Counted from the first letter of the stretch, positions 1-7,694 are shown. The stretch: 9,706 nucleotides of DNA from Pseudomonadota bacterium (GCA_018262135.1 JAGTSD010000040.1:1-9706), one strand, 5' to 3'. Notes: generated from the letters alone by a model not told the origin. Made by a program: numbers and translations.

Positions 1-617
1 ACGTTCTGGCTGGATTTCTGGCGGGTTTCCTTGAGTTTGACCAGATTGGATTCAAGCTGTCGGGTGTACTGATCCTGTGATCCCCGTTTTTGCCGGCTGT
101 CGCCATAGACCTCGTTGGCGTCGGCCAGTTGCTTTTCAGCCAGCGAATTGACCTTCTTGGCCTTGGCCAGTTGCTTTTCCACCCGACTCTTCTGCTGGAC
201 GAGGGCGTCGCGGGAGGCCTTGCCAGACCGGTATTCTCGCGCCAGCCGCCGCGATTCGCGGTCCAGCCGGTCGATTTCCGCGTAGAGCTGGCGATTCTCG
301 GCGTCGGCTTCGCGGATGAATTCCTCGTTGCGCTCAATTTCGGCGACCAGAAAATCTTCCTCGCTGGCGTACTGGGCCTTGCGCTCGGCGATGGAACTGC
401 CGACGGCGGCGCCGATCAGTCCCCCAGCCGCCGCGCCGATCAGCGTGCTGCGGGTGTTGCCACCGATGGCTTGGCCCGCCACCGCCCCGAGGAGTGCGCC
501 GAATCCCGCGCCTTGGGCGACGGTCGTTTGCTGGTCGTTCATGCCGGCGCAACCGGACAGCAGCGAGCCGACCAGGCTGGCGATGAGAAGCTGTTTGCTG
601 GAGTGGTGGATGATCAT
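1..617 (-). CDS. Glycine-zipper lipoprotein with coiled-coil tail (partial, runs off left edge)
   Basis: About 205 codons are visible and the C-terminus lies outside the window. From the ATG at 617 the protein has a signal peptide with a hydrophobic core (residues 9-20) and a lipobox L-S-G-C with the lipidated Cys at residue 23. Ala follows the Cys, so outer-membrane sorting is expected by the usual +2 rule. Residues 36-76 contain two Gly/Ala-rich segments (AGFGALLGAVAGQAIGG, then LIGAAAGGLIGAAVG) typical of glycine-zipper 2TM domains. From about residue 80 on, the chain is highly charged, rich in E/K/R/Q and free of proline, so a long periplasmic coiled coil is likely. The motif EKQL recurs 14 residues apart, i.e. 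two heptads. An in-frame ATG at 635 is possible, but the 617 start has a well-placed AGGGA. The gene is divergent from the caspase gene. Exact function is unknown; the family includes envelope and slime-associated lipoproteins. Confidence 0.82.
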   Translation of the reverse strand, partial: MIIHHSSKQLLIASLVGSLLSGCAGMNDQQTTVAQGAGFGALLGAVAGQAIGGNTRSTLIGAAAGGLIGAAVGSSIAERKAQYASEEDFLVAEIERNEEFIREADAENRQLYAEIDRLDRESRRLAREYRSGKASRDALVQQKSRVEKQLAKAKKVNSLAEKQLADANEVYGDSRQKRGSQDQYTRQLESNLVKLKETRQKSSQN

Positions 618-625
618 CGAGTGTT

Positions 626-630
626 TCCCT
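626..630 (-). promoter_or_regulatory. Shine-Dalgarno that decides the lipoprotein start
   Basis: AGGGA on the minus strand lies 8 bases before the ATG at 617. No comparable purine run precedes the alternative in-frame ATG at 635, so the shorter start with the compact lipoprotein signal peptide is preferred. Confidence 0.5.
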
Positions 631-659
631 GCCATGAATGTTGAGTGGATGCGCCTGAG

Positions 660-688
660 ATTTTGGAAGGCGCTCGACGGTAAATCAA
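660..688 (-). promoter_or_regulatory. Candidate sigma-70 promoter for the lipoprotein gene
   Basis: On the minus strand, TTGATT (683-688) is followed after 17 bases by CAAAAT (660-665). Each hexamer matches four of six consensus positions with ideal spacing. Transcription would begin near 653 and give a leader of roughly 35 bases before the start at 617. This is pattern matching only. For the opposite gene, the only promoter-like element seen in the gap is an isolated TACAAT at 759-764 without a convincing -35 partner. Confidence 0.35.
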
Positions 689-877
689 TGCGCCGGCGAG
701 CTTTATGTTCCCGACATGGCGGGCGATGCGGTGAGGAGTTCGTTTGGAGCGGTTCCGGTACAATGATACCAGCGGCAGCCCGGCGGCAGGCGTCGGTTAA
801 GGCGCCATTCAGCCGGTAGCGGGCAAATCCATCATTTGTTCCCAACGATCCAATCTCTTCTTCAGACCCCCGCAACT

Positions 878-2242
878 ATGAGTGACTTCGTGCGTGCAAT
901 TCGTTTTCTGAGTAGGCGCTCTGGCCTTTGGTTAGGTATCGCCCTGCTCGGGTTGATCCCATGGCTCGATGCTGGAGCGGTACCCGTGGAACCCCGGACT
1001 GCCCTGGTGATCGGCAACGGCGCTTATGGCGACGCCCCATTGCGCAATCCTGTCAACGATGCCCGCGACATGGCGGCGAAACTGCGCGAGCTGGGCTTTC
1101 AGGTCATCGAACGCCTCGACGCCGATCGCCAGACCATGCGCCAGGCGCTACGCGAGTTCGAGCAGCAACTGCGCCAGCAACGCGGCGTCGGGCTGTTCTA
1201 CTACGCTGGCCACGGGGTCCAGCTCAAGGGCCAGAATTACCTGATTCCCATCGGCGTAGACATTCGCCAGGAATTTGAAATCCCGGACGAGGGCGTGGAC
1301 GCTGACGCCGTGCTGCGGGCGATGGAATCCGCCGGCAATGGTCTCAATATCGTGATTCTCGACGCCTGCCGCAACAACCCCTTCGCCCGCAGTCTCGGCA
1401 GTCGGGGACTGGCGCGGATGGATGGTCCGGTCGGTACCTTCATCGCCTACGCCACCGCGCCGGGTTCGATCTCGAAGGACGGCACGGGCCGCAACAGCCC
1501 CTACACCCAGAACCTGCTGGCGGCCATGAGTACCCCTGGCCTGAGCCTGGAGCAGGTGTTCAAACAGGTGCTGGTGGGGGTGGAGCGGGAAACCGGCGGT
1601 AGTCAGGTGCCCTGGGTGGCGTCCTCGCTGCGCGGCGAGTTTTACTTTCTCCCCCCGGCCCCAGCCGCTGCGCCGGCAGGGCCGCTGGCCGGACCAGTCC
1701 CAGCAACACCGCCCGCTGCTCCCTCCGTTTCACCCGCTCGTCCGTCCGCAGGGGAGCCGCCTCCCACCAATGCCCGGGAACCGGCCGAGTCGCTGGAGCC
1801 GGATATGGTAGCGACAGGAGATGCCGGCTTCTCGATCGGTCGCCGCGAGATCAGCCTTGAAGCTTATCGCCGCTTCGCCGAGGCCAACGGTCGCGTGGCG
1901 CCGGAGCCGGAACCAGGCGCGGGGCACGACAGTCCGGCGCGGGTGACTTGGCGGGAGGCGGTGGACTACGCGGCCTGGCTCGCCCGCCAGACCGGCCGCG
2001 CCTACCGGTTGCCGACCGAGGCGGAATGGGAATACGCTGCCCGGGCCGGACTCGGTACTTACGATCCTGATGGCCAGAACCGGGAATGGACCTGCTCCGA
2101 ATATCGCGCGGAGTACGAGGGCCAGGAACAGCGCTGCGCGACGCGCCTGCCGGAAGCCGCGGCGATTCGCAGCGGCAACGGGCGGGCGGGAGCCGACCCG
2201 CTCAGCGAAGACCTGAGTTTCCGGCTGGCACGGGAACCCTGA
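878..2242 (+). CDS. Exported caspase-family (C14) protein with truncated FGE/SUMF1-like C-terminal domain
   Basis: With the ATG at 878 the product is 454 residues. A TTG at 836 would add 14 residues, but the ATG puts a basic n-region and hydrophobic core (residues 17-30) right at the N-terminus, ending in an AGA-like cleavage site, so export to the periplasm or beyond is likely. The caspase domain spans about residues 38-258. It starts with TALVIGNGAY, has the catalytic His in YYAGHG (His112) and the nucleophile in ILDACRNNPF (Cys164), and has a substrate-pocket-like stretch YATAPGS. Family members are cysteine endopeptidases, often cutting after Arg/Lys (metacaspase/orthocaspase type). Residues 258-308 form a Pro/Ala-rich linker. 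Residues 309-454 resemble the formylglycine-generating-enzyme (SUMF1/PvdO) fold: YRLPTEAEWEYAARAG, NREWTC and a terminal LSFRLAR. The region is about 145 residues, well short of a full FGE domain, so it is more likely a binding module than an oxidase. The natural substrate is unknown. Confidence 0.88.
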   Translation: MSDFVRAIRFLSRRSGLWLGIALLGLIPWLDAGAVPVEPRTALVIGNGAYGDAPLRNPVNDARDMAAKLRELGFQVIERLDADRQTMRQALREFEQQLRQQRGVGLFYYAGHGVQLKGQNYLIPIGVDIRQEFEIPDEGVDADAVLRAMESAGNGLNIVILDACRNNPFARSLGSRGLARMDGPVGTFIAYATAPGSISKDGTGRNSPYTQNLLAAMSTPGLSLEQVFKQVLVGVERETGGSQVPWVASSLRGEFYFLPPAPAAAPAGPLAGPVPATPPAAPSVSPARPSAGEPPPTNAREPAESLEPDMVATGDAGFSIGRREISLEAYRRFAEANGRVAPEPEPGAGHDSPARVTWREAVDYAAWLARQTGRAYRLPTEAEWEYAARAGLGTYDPDGQNREWTCSEYRAEYEGQEQRCATRLPEAAAIRSGNGRAGADPLSEDLSFRLAREP

Positions 2243-2335
2243 TGAAATCCCGCTCGTGGACGATGGACAGCCAAAATCGCCTGCGAGCAGGATTCCCGTG
2301 ATCAACCGGTTGGTTTTTACATGGTCGTGGTTTCT

Positions 2336-2355
2336 GACGACCGAAGGCGGTCGTC
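2336..2355 (+). terminator. Hairpin downstream of the caspase gene, possible terminator
   Basis: GACGACCG (2336-2343) and CGGTCGTC (2348-2355) form a perfect 8-bp stem with an AAGG loop, 94 bases after the caspase stop. There is no T-run after it, so it is not a canonical intrinsic terminator. It could be a structural element, a Rho-dependent pause site or a regulatory hairpin of the ilvD leader. Confidence 0.3.
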
Positions 2356-2375
2356 GAGCCGCCGCTGATGGATTC

Positions 2376-2406
2376 ATGTCACAAACACTGTAAATTGACG
2401 TAGAAT
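2376..2406 (+). promoter_or_regulatory. Weak candidate promoter upstream of ilvD
   Basis: A good -10 match, TAGAAT (2401-2406), has only a poor -35 candidate, ATGTCA (2376-2381), at the long spacing of 19 bases. The nearby TTGACG (2395-2400) has no acceptable -10 downstream. A short palindrome, AAGGGTT-CC-AACCCTT (2433-2448), lies between this element and the ilvD start and could be an operator or a leader hairpin. No leader peptide rich in Ile, Leu or Val codons was found, so classical ilv attenuation is not supported. Confidence 0.2.
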
Positions 2407-2460
2407 TTCCACAACATTCAGCAGTCCTCCCCAAGGGTTCCAACCCTTTTCCAGTTTTGC

Positions 2461-2464
2461 GGAG
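2461..2464 (+). promoter_or_regulatory. Ribosome binding site of ilvD
   Basis: GGAG lies six bases before the ATG at 2471. It fixes the start, which also begins a protein aligned with the E. coli IlvD N-terminus. Confidence 0.7.
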
Positions 2465-2470
2465 TCTCCC

Positions 2471-4324
2471 ATGCCCGACTATCGTTCTCGCACCACCACC
2501 CACGGCCGCAACATGGCAGGCGCCCGCGCGCTTTGGCGGGCTACCGGCGTCAAGGACGGCGACTTTGGCAAGCCGATCATCGCCGTCGCCAACTCCTTCA
2601 CCCAGTTCGTGCCCGGCCACGTCCATCTCAAGGACCTGGGGCAACTGGTCGCGCGCGAGATCGAAGCGGCCGGTGGCATCGCCAAGGAGTTCAACACGAT
2701 CGCCATTGATGACGGCATCGCCATGGGCCACGGCGGGATGCTATACTCGCTGCCCTCGCGCGAGCTGATCGCCGATTCGGTCGAGTACATGGTCAATGCC
2801 CATTGCGCCGACGCGCTGGTGTGCATCTCCAACTGCGACAAGATCACCCCCGGCATGTTGATGGCGGCGCTGCGCCTCAACATTCCGGCTATTTTCGTTT
2901 CCGGTGGGCCGATGGAGGCGGGCAAAACCCGGTTGGCTGGCCAGGACGTCAAACTGGACCTGGTGGACGCCATGGTCACCGCCGCCGACGACAAGGTCAG
3001 CGACGCGGACGTGACCCAGATCGAGCGCTCGGCCTGCCCGACCTGTGGCTCCTGTTCCGGCATGTTCACCGCCAACTCCATGAATTGCCTGACCGAAGCA
3101 CTGGGCCTGAGCCTGCCCGGCAACGGCTCGCTGCTGGCTACCCACGCCGACCGCCGCGAGCTGTTTCTGCAAGCCGGCCGGCGCATAGTCGAACTGACCC
3201 GGCGCTATTACGAGCAGGGCGATGTCTCAGTGTTGCCGCGCGGCATCGCCACCTTCGCAGCCTTCGAGAACGCCATGAGCCTTGACATCGCCATGGGCGG
3301 CTCCACCAACACCGTGTTGCACCTGCTGGCGGCGGCCCAGGAAGGCGGGGTGAATTTCACCATGCGCGACATTGACCGGCTGTCGCGGCAGACGCCGAAC
3401 CTGTGCAAGGTCGCGCCCTCTACCCAGAAATATCATCTGGAGGACGTACACCGGGCTGGCGGGGTGATCGCTATCCTCGGCGAACTGGACCGGGCCGGTC
3501 TGTTGCATCGCGACGCGCGCACCGTCCACAGCGAGACGCTGGCCGAAGCATTGGACCGCTGGGACATCGCCTGCCCGACTTCCGGGGACGAAGCCCGGAT
3601 TCGCTATTCCGCTGGACCGGCGGGCATTCCCTCGCAGGAAGCATTCAGCCAGGATACCCGCTGGCCCAGCCTGGACCTGGACCGCGAAAGCGGTTGTATC
3701 CGCGACCGGGCGCACGCCTACTCCCAGGATGGCGGCCTGGCGGTGCTGTACGGCAACCTGGCCGAGGAAGGGTGCATCGTCAAGACCGCTGGCGTGGATG
3801 AGAGCAATCTGGTGTTCCAGGGACCGGCGCGGGTGGTGGAAAGTCAGGAAGATGCGGTGGCGGCCATTCTCGGCGGGCGAATCCAGCCCGGCGATGTGGT
3901 GTTGATCCGCTACGAGGGACCGCGCGGTGGGCCGGGCATGCAGGAAATGCTCTATCCGACCAGTTATCTGAAATCCAGGGGGCTGGGCAAGGTCTGCGCC
4001 CTGATCACCGACGGCCGCTTTTCCGGCGGCACCTCCGGGCTGTCCATCGGCCACGTTTCGCCGGAAGCAGCGGAGGGCGGCGCCATCGCGCTGGTCGAGG
4101 AAGGCGACCGGATCGAAATTGATATTCCCAACCGCGGTATCCATCTGGCCGTAAGCGACGCCGAGTTGCAACGGCGGCGGGCAGCGATGCAGGGGCGCGG
4201 CGCGCTGGCCTGGAAGCCGGCCAGCCGCCAGCGACTGGTATCGCCCGCGCTGCGCGCCTACGCCGCCATGACGACCAGCGCTTCCCACGGTGCGGTGCGG
4301 GATGTCAGCCAGGTGGAGCGGTGA
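2471..4324 (+). CDS. ilvD: Dihydroxy-acid dehydratase
   Basis: This 617-residue protein is essentially the same length as E. coli IlvD. The enzyme dehydrates 2,3-dihydroxy-isovalerate and 2,3-dihydroxy-3-methylvalerate to the 2-keto acids, the third step of valine and isoleucine synthesis (and of the leucine and pantothenate precursors), in the cytoplasm. Visible signatures are [11 protein letters not shown] with the metal-binding Asp81, [12 protein letters not shown] with Cys122, Asp123 and the Mg-site Lys124, and the ILVD/EDD motif [20 protein letters not shown] with Cys189, Cys192 and Cys195. A second signature, [11 protein letters not shown], occurs near residue 515 and holds the catalytic Ser. 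By family knowledge, conserved cysteines bind an oxygen-sensitive Fe-S cluster and the reaction needs Mg2+. The motifs follow the E. coli-like class rather than the shorter (about 560-residue) class, but the cluster type cannot be read directly. The only neighbouring same-strand gene close enough to be co-transcribed is the signalling gene 56 bases downstream; no other ilv gene is present. Confidence 0.97.
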   Translation: MPDYRSRTTTHGRNMAGARALWRATGVKDGDFGKPIIAVANSFTQFVPGHVHLKDLGQLVAREIEAAGGIAKEFNTIAIDDGIAMGHGGMLYSLPSRELIADSVEYMVNAHCADALVCISNCDKITPGMLMAALRLNIPAIFVSGGPMEAGKTRLAGQDVKLDLVDAMVTAADDKVSDADVTQIERSACPTCGSCSGMFTANSMNCLTEALGLSLPGNGSLLATHADRRELFLQAGRRIVELTRRYYEQGDVSVLPRGIATFAAFENAMSLDIAMGGSTNTVLHLLAAAQEGGVNFTMRDIDRLSRQTPNLCKVAPSTQKYHLEDVHRAGGVIAILGELDRAGLLHRDARTVHSETLAEALDRWDIACPTSGDEARIRYSAGPAGIPSQEAFSQDTRWPSLDLDRESGCIRDRAHAYSQDGGLAVLYGNLAEEGCIVKTAGVDESNLVFQGPARVVESQEDAVAAILGGRIQPGDVVLIRYEGPRGGPGMQEMLYPTSYLKSRGLGKVCALITDGRFSGGTSGLSIGHVSPEAAEGGAIALVEEGDRIEIDIPNRGIHLAVSDAELQRRRAAMQGRGALAWKPASRQRLVSPALRAYAAMTTSASHGAVRDVSQVER

Positions 4325-4367
4325 TCGAGCGCCTGGATGCAACCATCGGCTGCAATGTTGCCAGAAC

Positions 4368-4373
4368 AGGGGA
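4368..4373 (+). promoter_or_regulatory. Ribosome binding site of the FimX-like gene
   Basis: AGGGGA is a strong Shine-Dalgarno seven bases before the ATG at 4381. It supports this start and shows that translation does not depend on coupling to ilvD. Confidence 0.65.
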
Positions 4374-4380
4374 ATAAGCC

Positions 4381-6792
4381 ATGAGCCAGGCCGACGGCGG
4401 AGACAGCCAGCGCCTTAGATTGGTCAATCACCTCAAGCTGATCGAGGATTTGTGGCAGAAGCTGTACTACGTCAAATGGAATCCCAAATCGTTCGCGATG
4501 CTGGCCCGGCTGGCCAGGGACCTGGTGCAGAACACGCCGGAACGCGGCGACGAACGCCTGCGCAACCTGGTGACCAAGCTGGAGGAGCACGTTAAGAGCT
4601 GCGCGGCCAGCGGCGGTATGCCCAGCGAACCTGATCGGCAACGGCTGACGGCGCTGATCGACGCCCTGCGCGCTGTTCTGACGACGAGCGACAGCCTCGC
4701 GGCGAGCGACGAACCCCGAACTCGACCTTTGTTGTCGCCACTACCGGAAGTCTTCCTGATTGCCCCGGGCGAAAAGCCGCCGCTGGTAGCGAAACTCGAG
4801 GATTCCGGCTATCGGATTCGGCACATTGCTGACCTGGTCGAGGCCGAGCAACGCCTGCGGGAACGGATGCCCGGCGCCATTATCATTGATACGGATTTTC
4901 CCGGCGGCCCGGAACCGGCCATGACCCTGATCGCCAACCTGCGCGCCGAAACCGGCCTGCGGGCGCCGGTGCTGTTCCTGGCCGAGCGCAACGACATGAC
5001 CGCACGGCTGGAAGCGGTGCGGGCGGGCGGCATGGCCTACTTCAGCAAGCCGTTTGAGAATGACGAACTGGTGGGCGTACTGCGGGAGTTGTTGCTGCCC
5101 CAGACCTCGCAGGGCTATTTTCGAATATTGATCGTCAACGACCAGCCGACCGAGGCATGGGAGATGGCAGGCGCCCTGGAGGAACAGGGCATCACTCCAC
5201 GGGTGGTGATCCAGCCGCTGCAAGTCTTGCAGGATATTTATCGCTTTCGACCAGATTTGTTGCTGATCGATCTGGACATCAAGGAAATCAGCGGATCGGA
5301 ACTGGCCCAGGTGATCGTCCAGCATCGGGATTGCGACAACCTGCCGATGATTCTGTTGTGCTTCCCAGCCGATGTTCCGCATTATCTGATGAATTTGGAC
5401 GTGCCGGGCGCCAGCCTGCTGACCAAGCCGGTGCCGATCAGCTACCTGTGCTGGGAAGTCAAACAGCGGTTGCGCCGGGCCCACGCCATGCGCATCAAGC
5501 TCGGTTCGCTGACGGACAACGACCCCGTTAGCCGTTTGTTCAACAGGCGACGCTACCTGATACTGCTCGAACGGGCACTCGAGACCCTGGGTCTAACCAC
5601 GCAGTCGCTGGCGGTGGTCTTCATCACGTTGGATAACCTGCGTTCCATCCGTGACTCGGCGGGTGTGGCGACCGCCGACGAGGTCGTGGGCCAGGCGGCC
5701 AAACGGCTGCGCCAGGTGCTGAATCCGGATCAGCCAGCGGCACGGTTCAGCGACGCCATTCTCGCGGTGCTGGTTCCCAATCTGCTGGAAGAGCCGTTGC
5801 TGGCGTTGGTCCGGCGCATCCGCGACACGCTGGAAACCGGATTCTACAAGGTTGGCGAGCAAGCCCTGCTGTTGCGAACCAGCGTCGGCATAGCGCTGGC
5901 AACTGACCATAGCCAGGATCATCTGATGCTGATCCAGCGGGCCGATTCAGCCTGTGGCCTGGCCCGGGAGTCGAAGGGAGAACGTATCGTTCTGCAAAAG
6001 AGTGAATTGGTGGGCAAGAGTAACCAGGAAGCCTCGTCGCGGGCACGGGTGCTGGATCAGGTGCGCGAGATTATCGAGCACGAACGGCTCTGGCTGGTGT
6101 TCCAGCCCATCGCCACCATGCGGGGCGACAACAACGAACGCTATGAGCCGCTGTTGCGGTTGCGTGGCAGCGATGGTCAGGAACTGGTGCCAGGCAGCGT
6201 GTTCGGCGTTGTTTACAACCATGAATTGGGACGGATGCTGGACCGCTGGGTGATCGAACGCATGCTCGACCTGCTGCGGCAGCGCCAGACAATGACCACG
6301 GCATTCATCAAGATTCTGCCGGTGACGTTGCAGGATCGGACGCTGAGCGGCTGGCTGCGCGAGCGGCTGGAACAGACCGGAGTGGAAGCGCAGCGCCTCG
6401 TATTCGAGGTGGCGGAAGCCACTGCCGAGCGCAGTTTGCGCGACATGTTCGGTTTCCTGGGTGGCATCAAGATGCTGGGCTGCGGATTCTGTCTGGATCG
6501 TTTCGGCCGGGGTGCGGATTCGCTGTCGCTGCTCAAGAATCTGGGCGCTGATTATGTGAAGCTGGACATGCACTTTGTTGATGGCATCGCCAGGGATTCC
6601 AAAAAACAGGCCCAACTGAGGGAACTGGTGTCGAGTCTGGAAATGCTGGGTGTGATTCCCATCGTCGGCGGGGTGGAGGACGTCAAGACCATGCCGATCC
6701 TGTGGTCGCTGGGCGTGGATCTGATCCAGGGGTTTTTCCTGCAGCACCCCAGTCGCGAGATGAGCTACGACTTCACCGGCGCGGCGCTCTGA
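4381..6792 (+). CDS. FimX-like dual-receiver protein with degenerate GGDEF and EAL domains
   Basis: The product is an 803-residue cytoplasmic protein without signal peptide or membrane segment. Residues 10-100 are helical and HPt-like in feel, but no phospho-accepting His motif is visible. Receiver 1 (about 122-240) keeps Asp170 and Lys223 (FSKPF) but has APGE where the acidic pair belongs. Receiver 2 (about 247-365) keeps Asp297, Lys349 and one acidic residue (Asp254, in VNDQP). The GGDEF domain (about 380-540) starts with DPVSRLFNRR, but its signature reads FSDAI (456-460), so cyclase activity is not expected. The EAL domain (about 560-803) has EPL (589-591), DRFG instead of DDFG (706-709), and GGVE for the usual AEGVE (763-766), while VKLD (726-729) and Gln783 remain. 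Loss of metal ligands argues against phosphodiesterase activity. The last stretch, QGFFLQHPSREMSYDF, resembles FimX, the c-di-GMP-binding regulator of type IV pili. Inference: a c-di-GMP receptor or scaffold, perhaps controlling twitching motility. Confidence 0.87.
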   Translation: MSQADGGDSQRLRLVNHLKLIEDLWQKLYYVKWNPKSFAMLARLARDLVQNTPERGDERLRNLVTKLEEHVKSCAASGGMPSEPDRQRLTALIDALRAVLTTSDSLAASDEPRTRPLLSPLPEVFLIAPGEKPPLVAKLEDSGYRIRHIADLVEAEQRLRERMPGAIIIDTDFPGGPEPAMTLIANLRAETGLRAPVLFLAERNDMTARLEAVRAGGMAYFSKPFENDELVGVLRELLLPQTSQGYFRILIVNDQPTEAWEMAGALEEQGITPRVVIQPLQVLQDIYRFRPDLLLIDLDIKEISGSELAQVIVQHRDCDNLPMILLCFPADVPHYLMNLDVPGASLLTKPVPISYLCWEVKQRLRRAHAMRIKLGSLTDNDPVSRLFNRRRYLILLERALETLGLTTQSLAVVFITLDNLRSIRDSAGVATADEVVGQAAKRLRQVLNPDQPAARFSDAILAVLVPNLLEEPLLALVRRIRDTLETGFYKVGEQALLLRTSVGIALATDHSQDHLMLIQRADSACGLARESKGERIVLQKSELVGKSNQEASSRARVLDQVREIIEHERLWLVFQPIATMRGDNNERYEPLLRLRGSDGQELVPGSVFGVVYNHELGRMLDRWVIERMLDLLRQRQTMTTAFIKILPVTLQDRTLSGWLRERLEQTGVEAQRLVFEVAEATAERSLRDMFGFLGGIKMLGCGFCLDRFGRGADSLSLLKNLGADYVKLDMHFVDGIARDSKKQAQLRELVSSLEMLGVIPIVGGVEDVKTMPILWSLGVDLIQGFFLQHPSREMSYDFTGAAL

Positions 6793-6802
6793 GCGGCGCC
6801 GG
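6776..6802. terminator. GC-rich hairpin spanning the stop of the FimX-like gene, between convergent genes
   Basis: CCGGCGC (6776-6782) pairs with GCGCCGG (6796-6802), and CGCT (6785-6788) pairs with AGCG (6792-6795). This gives an 11-bp stem with a two-base bulge and a CTG loop. It overlaps the TGA at 6790-6792 and lies just before the stop of the convergent gene at 6806. There is no U-tract, so it could at best weaken transcription from both sides. Confidence 0.3.
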
Positions 6803-6805
6803 CCG

Positions 6806-7687
6806 TTAACCGTCGTCGCTGTTTAGCAGGGCGGCGTAGCCGTCACGGTAGCTGGGATAGCGGAACTGGAAGCCGCTGGCGCGCAGCCGGGCGTTGCGGC
6901 AACGCTTGCTGGCCCGCATCCGCAACGCGGGATCGCCGGCCGCCGCGCCCGGTTTCAGGGGCAGATTCGCAGCCAGCGGGGGTTCCGGCGCGTCGAGTTG
7001 GGCTGCCAGCCAGCTTAGTATCTCGCCCAGCGGCGCCGGGTCGTCGTCCACGGCCAGATACAGCGGCGCCGGTTCCGGCAGAAATAGCAGATGTTCCAAT
7101 ACCCGGGCGCAGTCGTCACGGTGGATGCGGTTGGTGTAGAGCGGTGGACCGGCAGGGCGGGTAGCGGTTCCCGCGCGAACGCTGGCGATCAGCCGGGTGC
7201 GGCCGGGGCCGTAGATGCCGCCAAAACGGACGACTACCGCCGGCCAGCCGCTGTCCCATACCCACTGCTCGCCGGCGCGAATGCAGCGCCCGCTGAAGCC
7301 CTCCGCCTCGGCCGGCGAATCCTCGTCCACCCACTCGCCCTGATGCTGAGCGTAGACCGAGGTGCTGGAGGTGAACAGCAGCCGGTGGGGCTGCTGGCCC
7401 GCCCGGCGCAGGGCATCGAGCAGGTTCCGAACACCGGCGACATAGGCGGCCTGATAAGCGGCTTCGCTGAAGCTGGCGGCGGCGGCGCTGTAGACGACGC
7501 CATCCAGCGCCGGCGGCAGAACGGTGAGGGTTGCCGGATCGGTCAGATCAGCCGCCAGCGGTTGAATGCCGGGCGGCAAATCGGCGGGATGGCGTTTCAG
7601 GCCCCAGACCTCATGCCCGGCCGCGCTCAAGCTCTGGCCCAGGGTTGCGCCGACATCGCCGCAGCCGGCGATCAGAATACGCGCCAT
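6806..7687 (-). CDS. YeeZ-like atypical short-chain dehydrogenase (NAD-dependent epimerase/dehydratase fold)
   Basis: The product has 293 residues. The N-terminus MARILIAGCGDVG gives the Rossmann nucleotide-binding GxGxxG (residues 8-13). The strand-turn LLFTSSTSVYA (103-113) and the motif FSGRCIRAGEQW (131-142) match the E. coli YeeZ pattern, in which SGR replaces the catalytic YxxxK of extended SDRs. The segment VRFGGIYGPGR (153-163) is the usual substrate-side motif. The family is classed as atypical SDR5. It probably binds NAD(P), but the classical catalytic Tyr and Lys are absent, as in its relatives, and no substrate is known. The start at 7687 is supported by AGGA seven bases upstream and begins exactly at the Rossmann strand. 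The gene converges with the FimX-like gene (13 bases apart) and diverges from mutY (28 bases), so it is probably transcribed alone. Confidence 0.88.
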   Translation of the reverse strand: MARILIAGCGDVGATLGQSLSAAGHEVWGLKRHPADLPPGIQPLAADLTDPATLTVLPPALDGVVYSAAAASFSEAAYQAAYVAGVRNLLDALRRAGQQPHRLLFTSSTSVYAQHQGEWVDEDSPAEAEGFSGRCIRAGEQWVWDSGWPAVVVRFGGIYGPGRTRLIASVRAGTATRPAGPPLYTNRIHRDDCARVLEHLLFLPEPAPLYLAVDDDPAPLGEILSWLAAQLDAPEPPLAANLPLKPGAAAGDPALRMRASKRCRNARLRASGFQFRYPSYRDGYAALLNSDDG

Positions 7688-7694
7688 GGCAAAA

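Noticed and set aside
316..819. Forward open frame of 167 codons opposite the lipoprotein gene
   Set aside because: It overlaps the clearly recognisable lipoprotein on the other strand, shows no family motifs, and its Ala/Pro/Arg-rich composition is typical of antisense frames in GC-rich DNA. The forward frame at 90-644 is rejected for the same reason.
2242..2301. Nineteen-codon frame whose ATG overlaps the caspase stop (TGATG)
   Set aside because: The overlap looks like translational coupling, but the peptide is very short, has no recognisable feature and cannot be told from chance.
2368..2403. Eleven-codon frame with a Cys-His-Lys-His-Cys run before ilvD
   Set aside because: A Cys/His-rich leader before an Fe-S enzyme gene is tempting, but there is no ribosome site, no Ile/Val/Leu codons, and the frame is short enough to be chance.
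1730..2731. Reverse open frame of 333 codons over the end of the caspase gene and the start of ilvD
   Set aside because: It lies antisense to two well-supported genes and has no recognisable domain or start context.
3227..4342. Reverse open frame of 371 codons antisense to ilvD
   Set aside because: ilvD is unmistakable on the forward strand; the reverse frame is an Ala/Gly/Arg-rich by-product of codon bias.
4408..4680. HPt phosphotransfer domain at the N-terminus of the FimX-like protein
   Set aside because: The helical pattern fits, but no His in a conserved HxxKG-like context is present, so a working phosphotransfer domain is not claimed.
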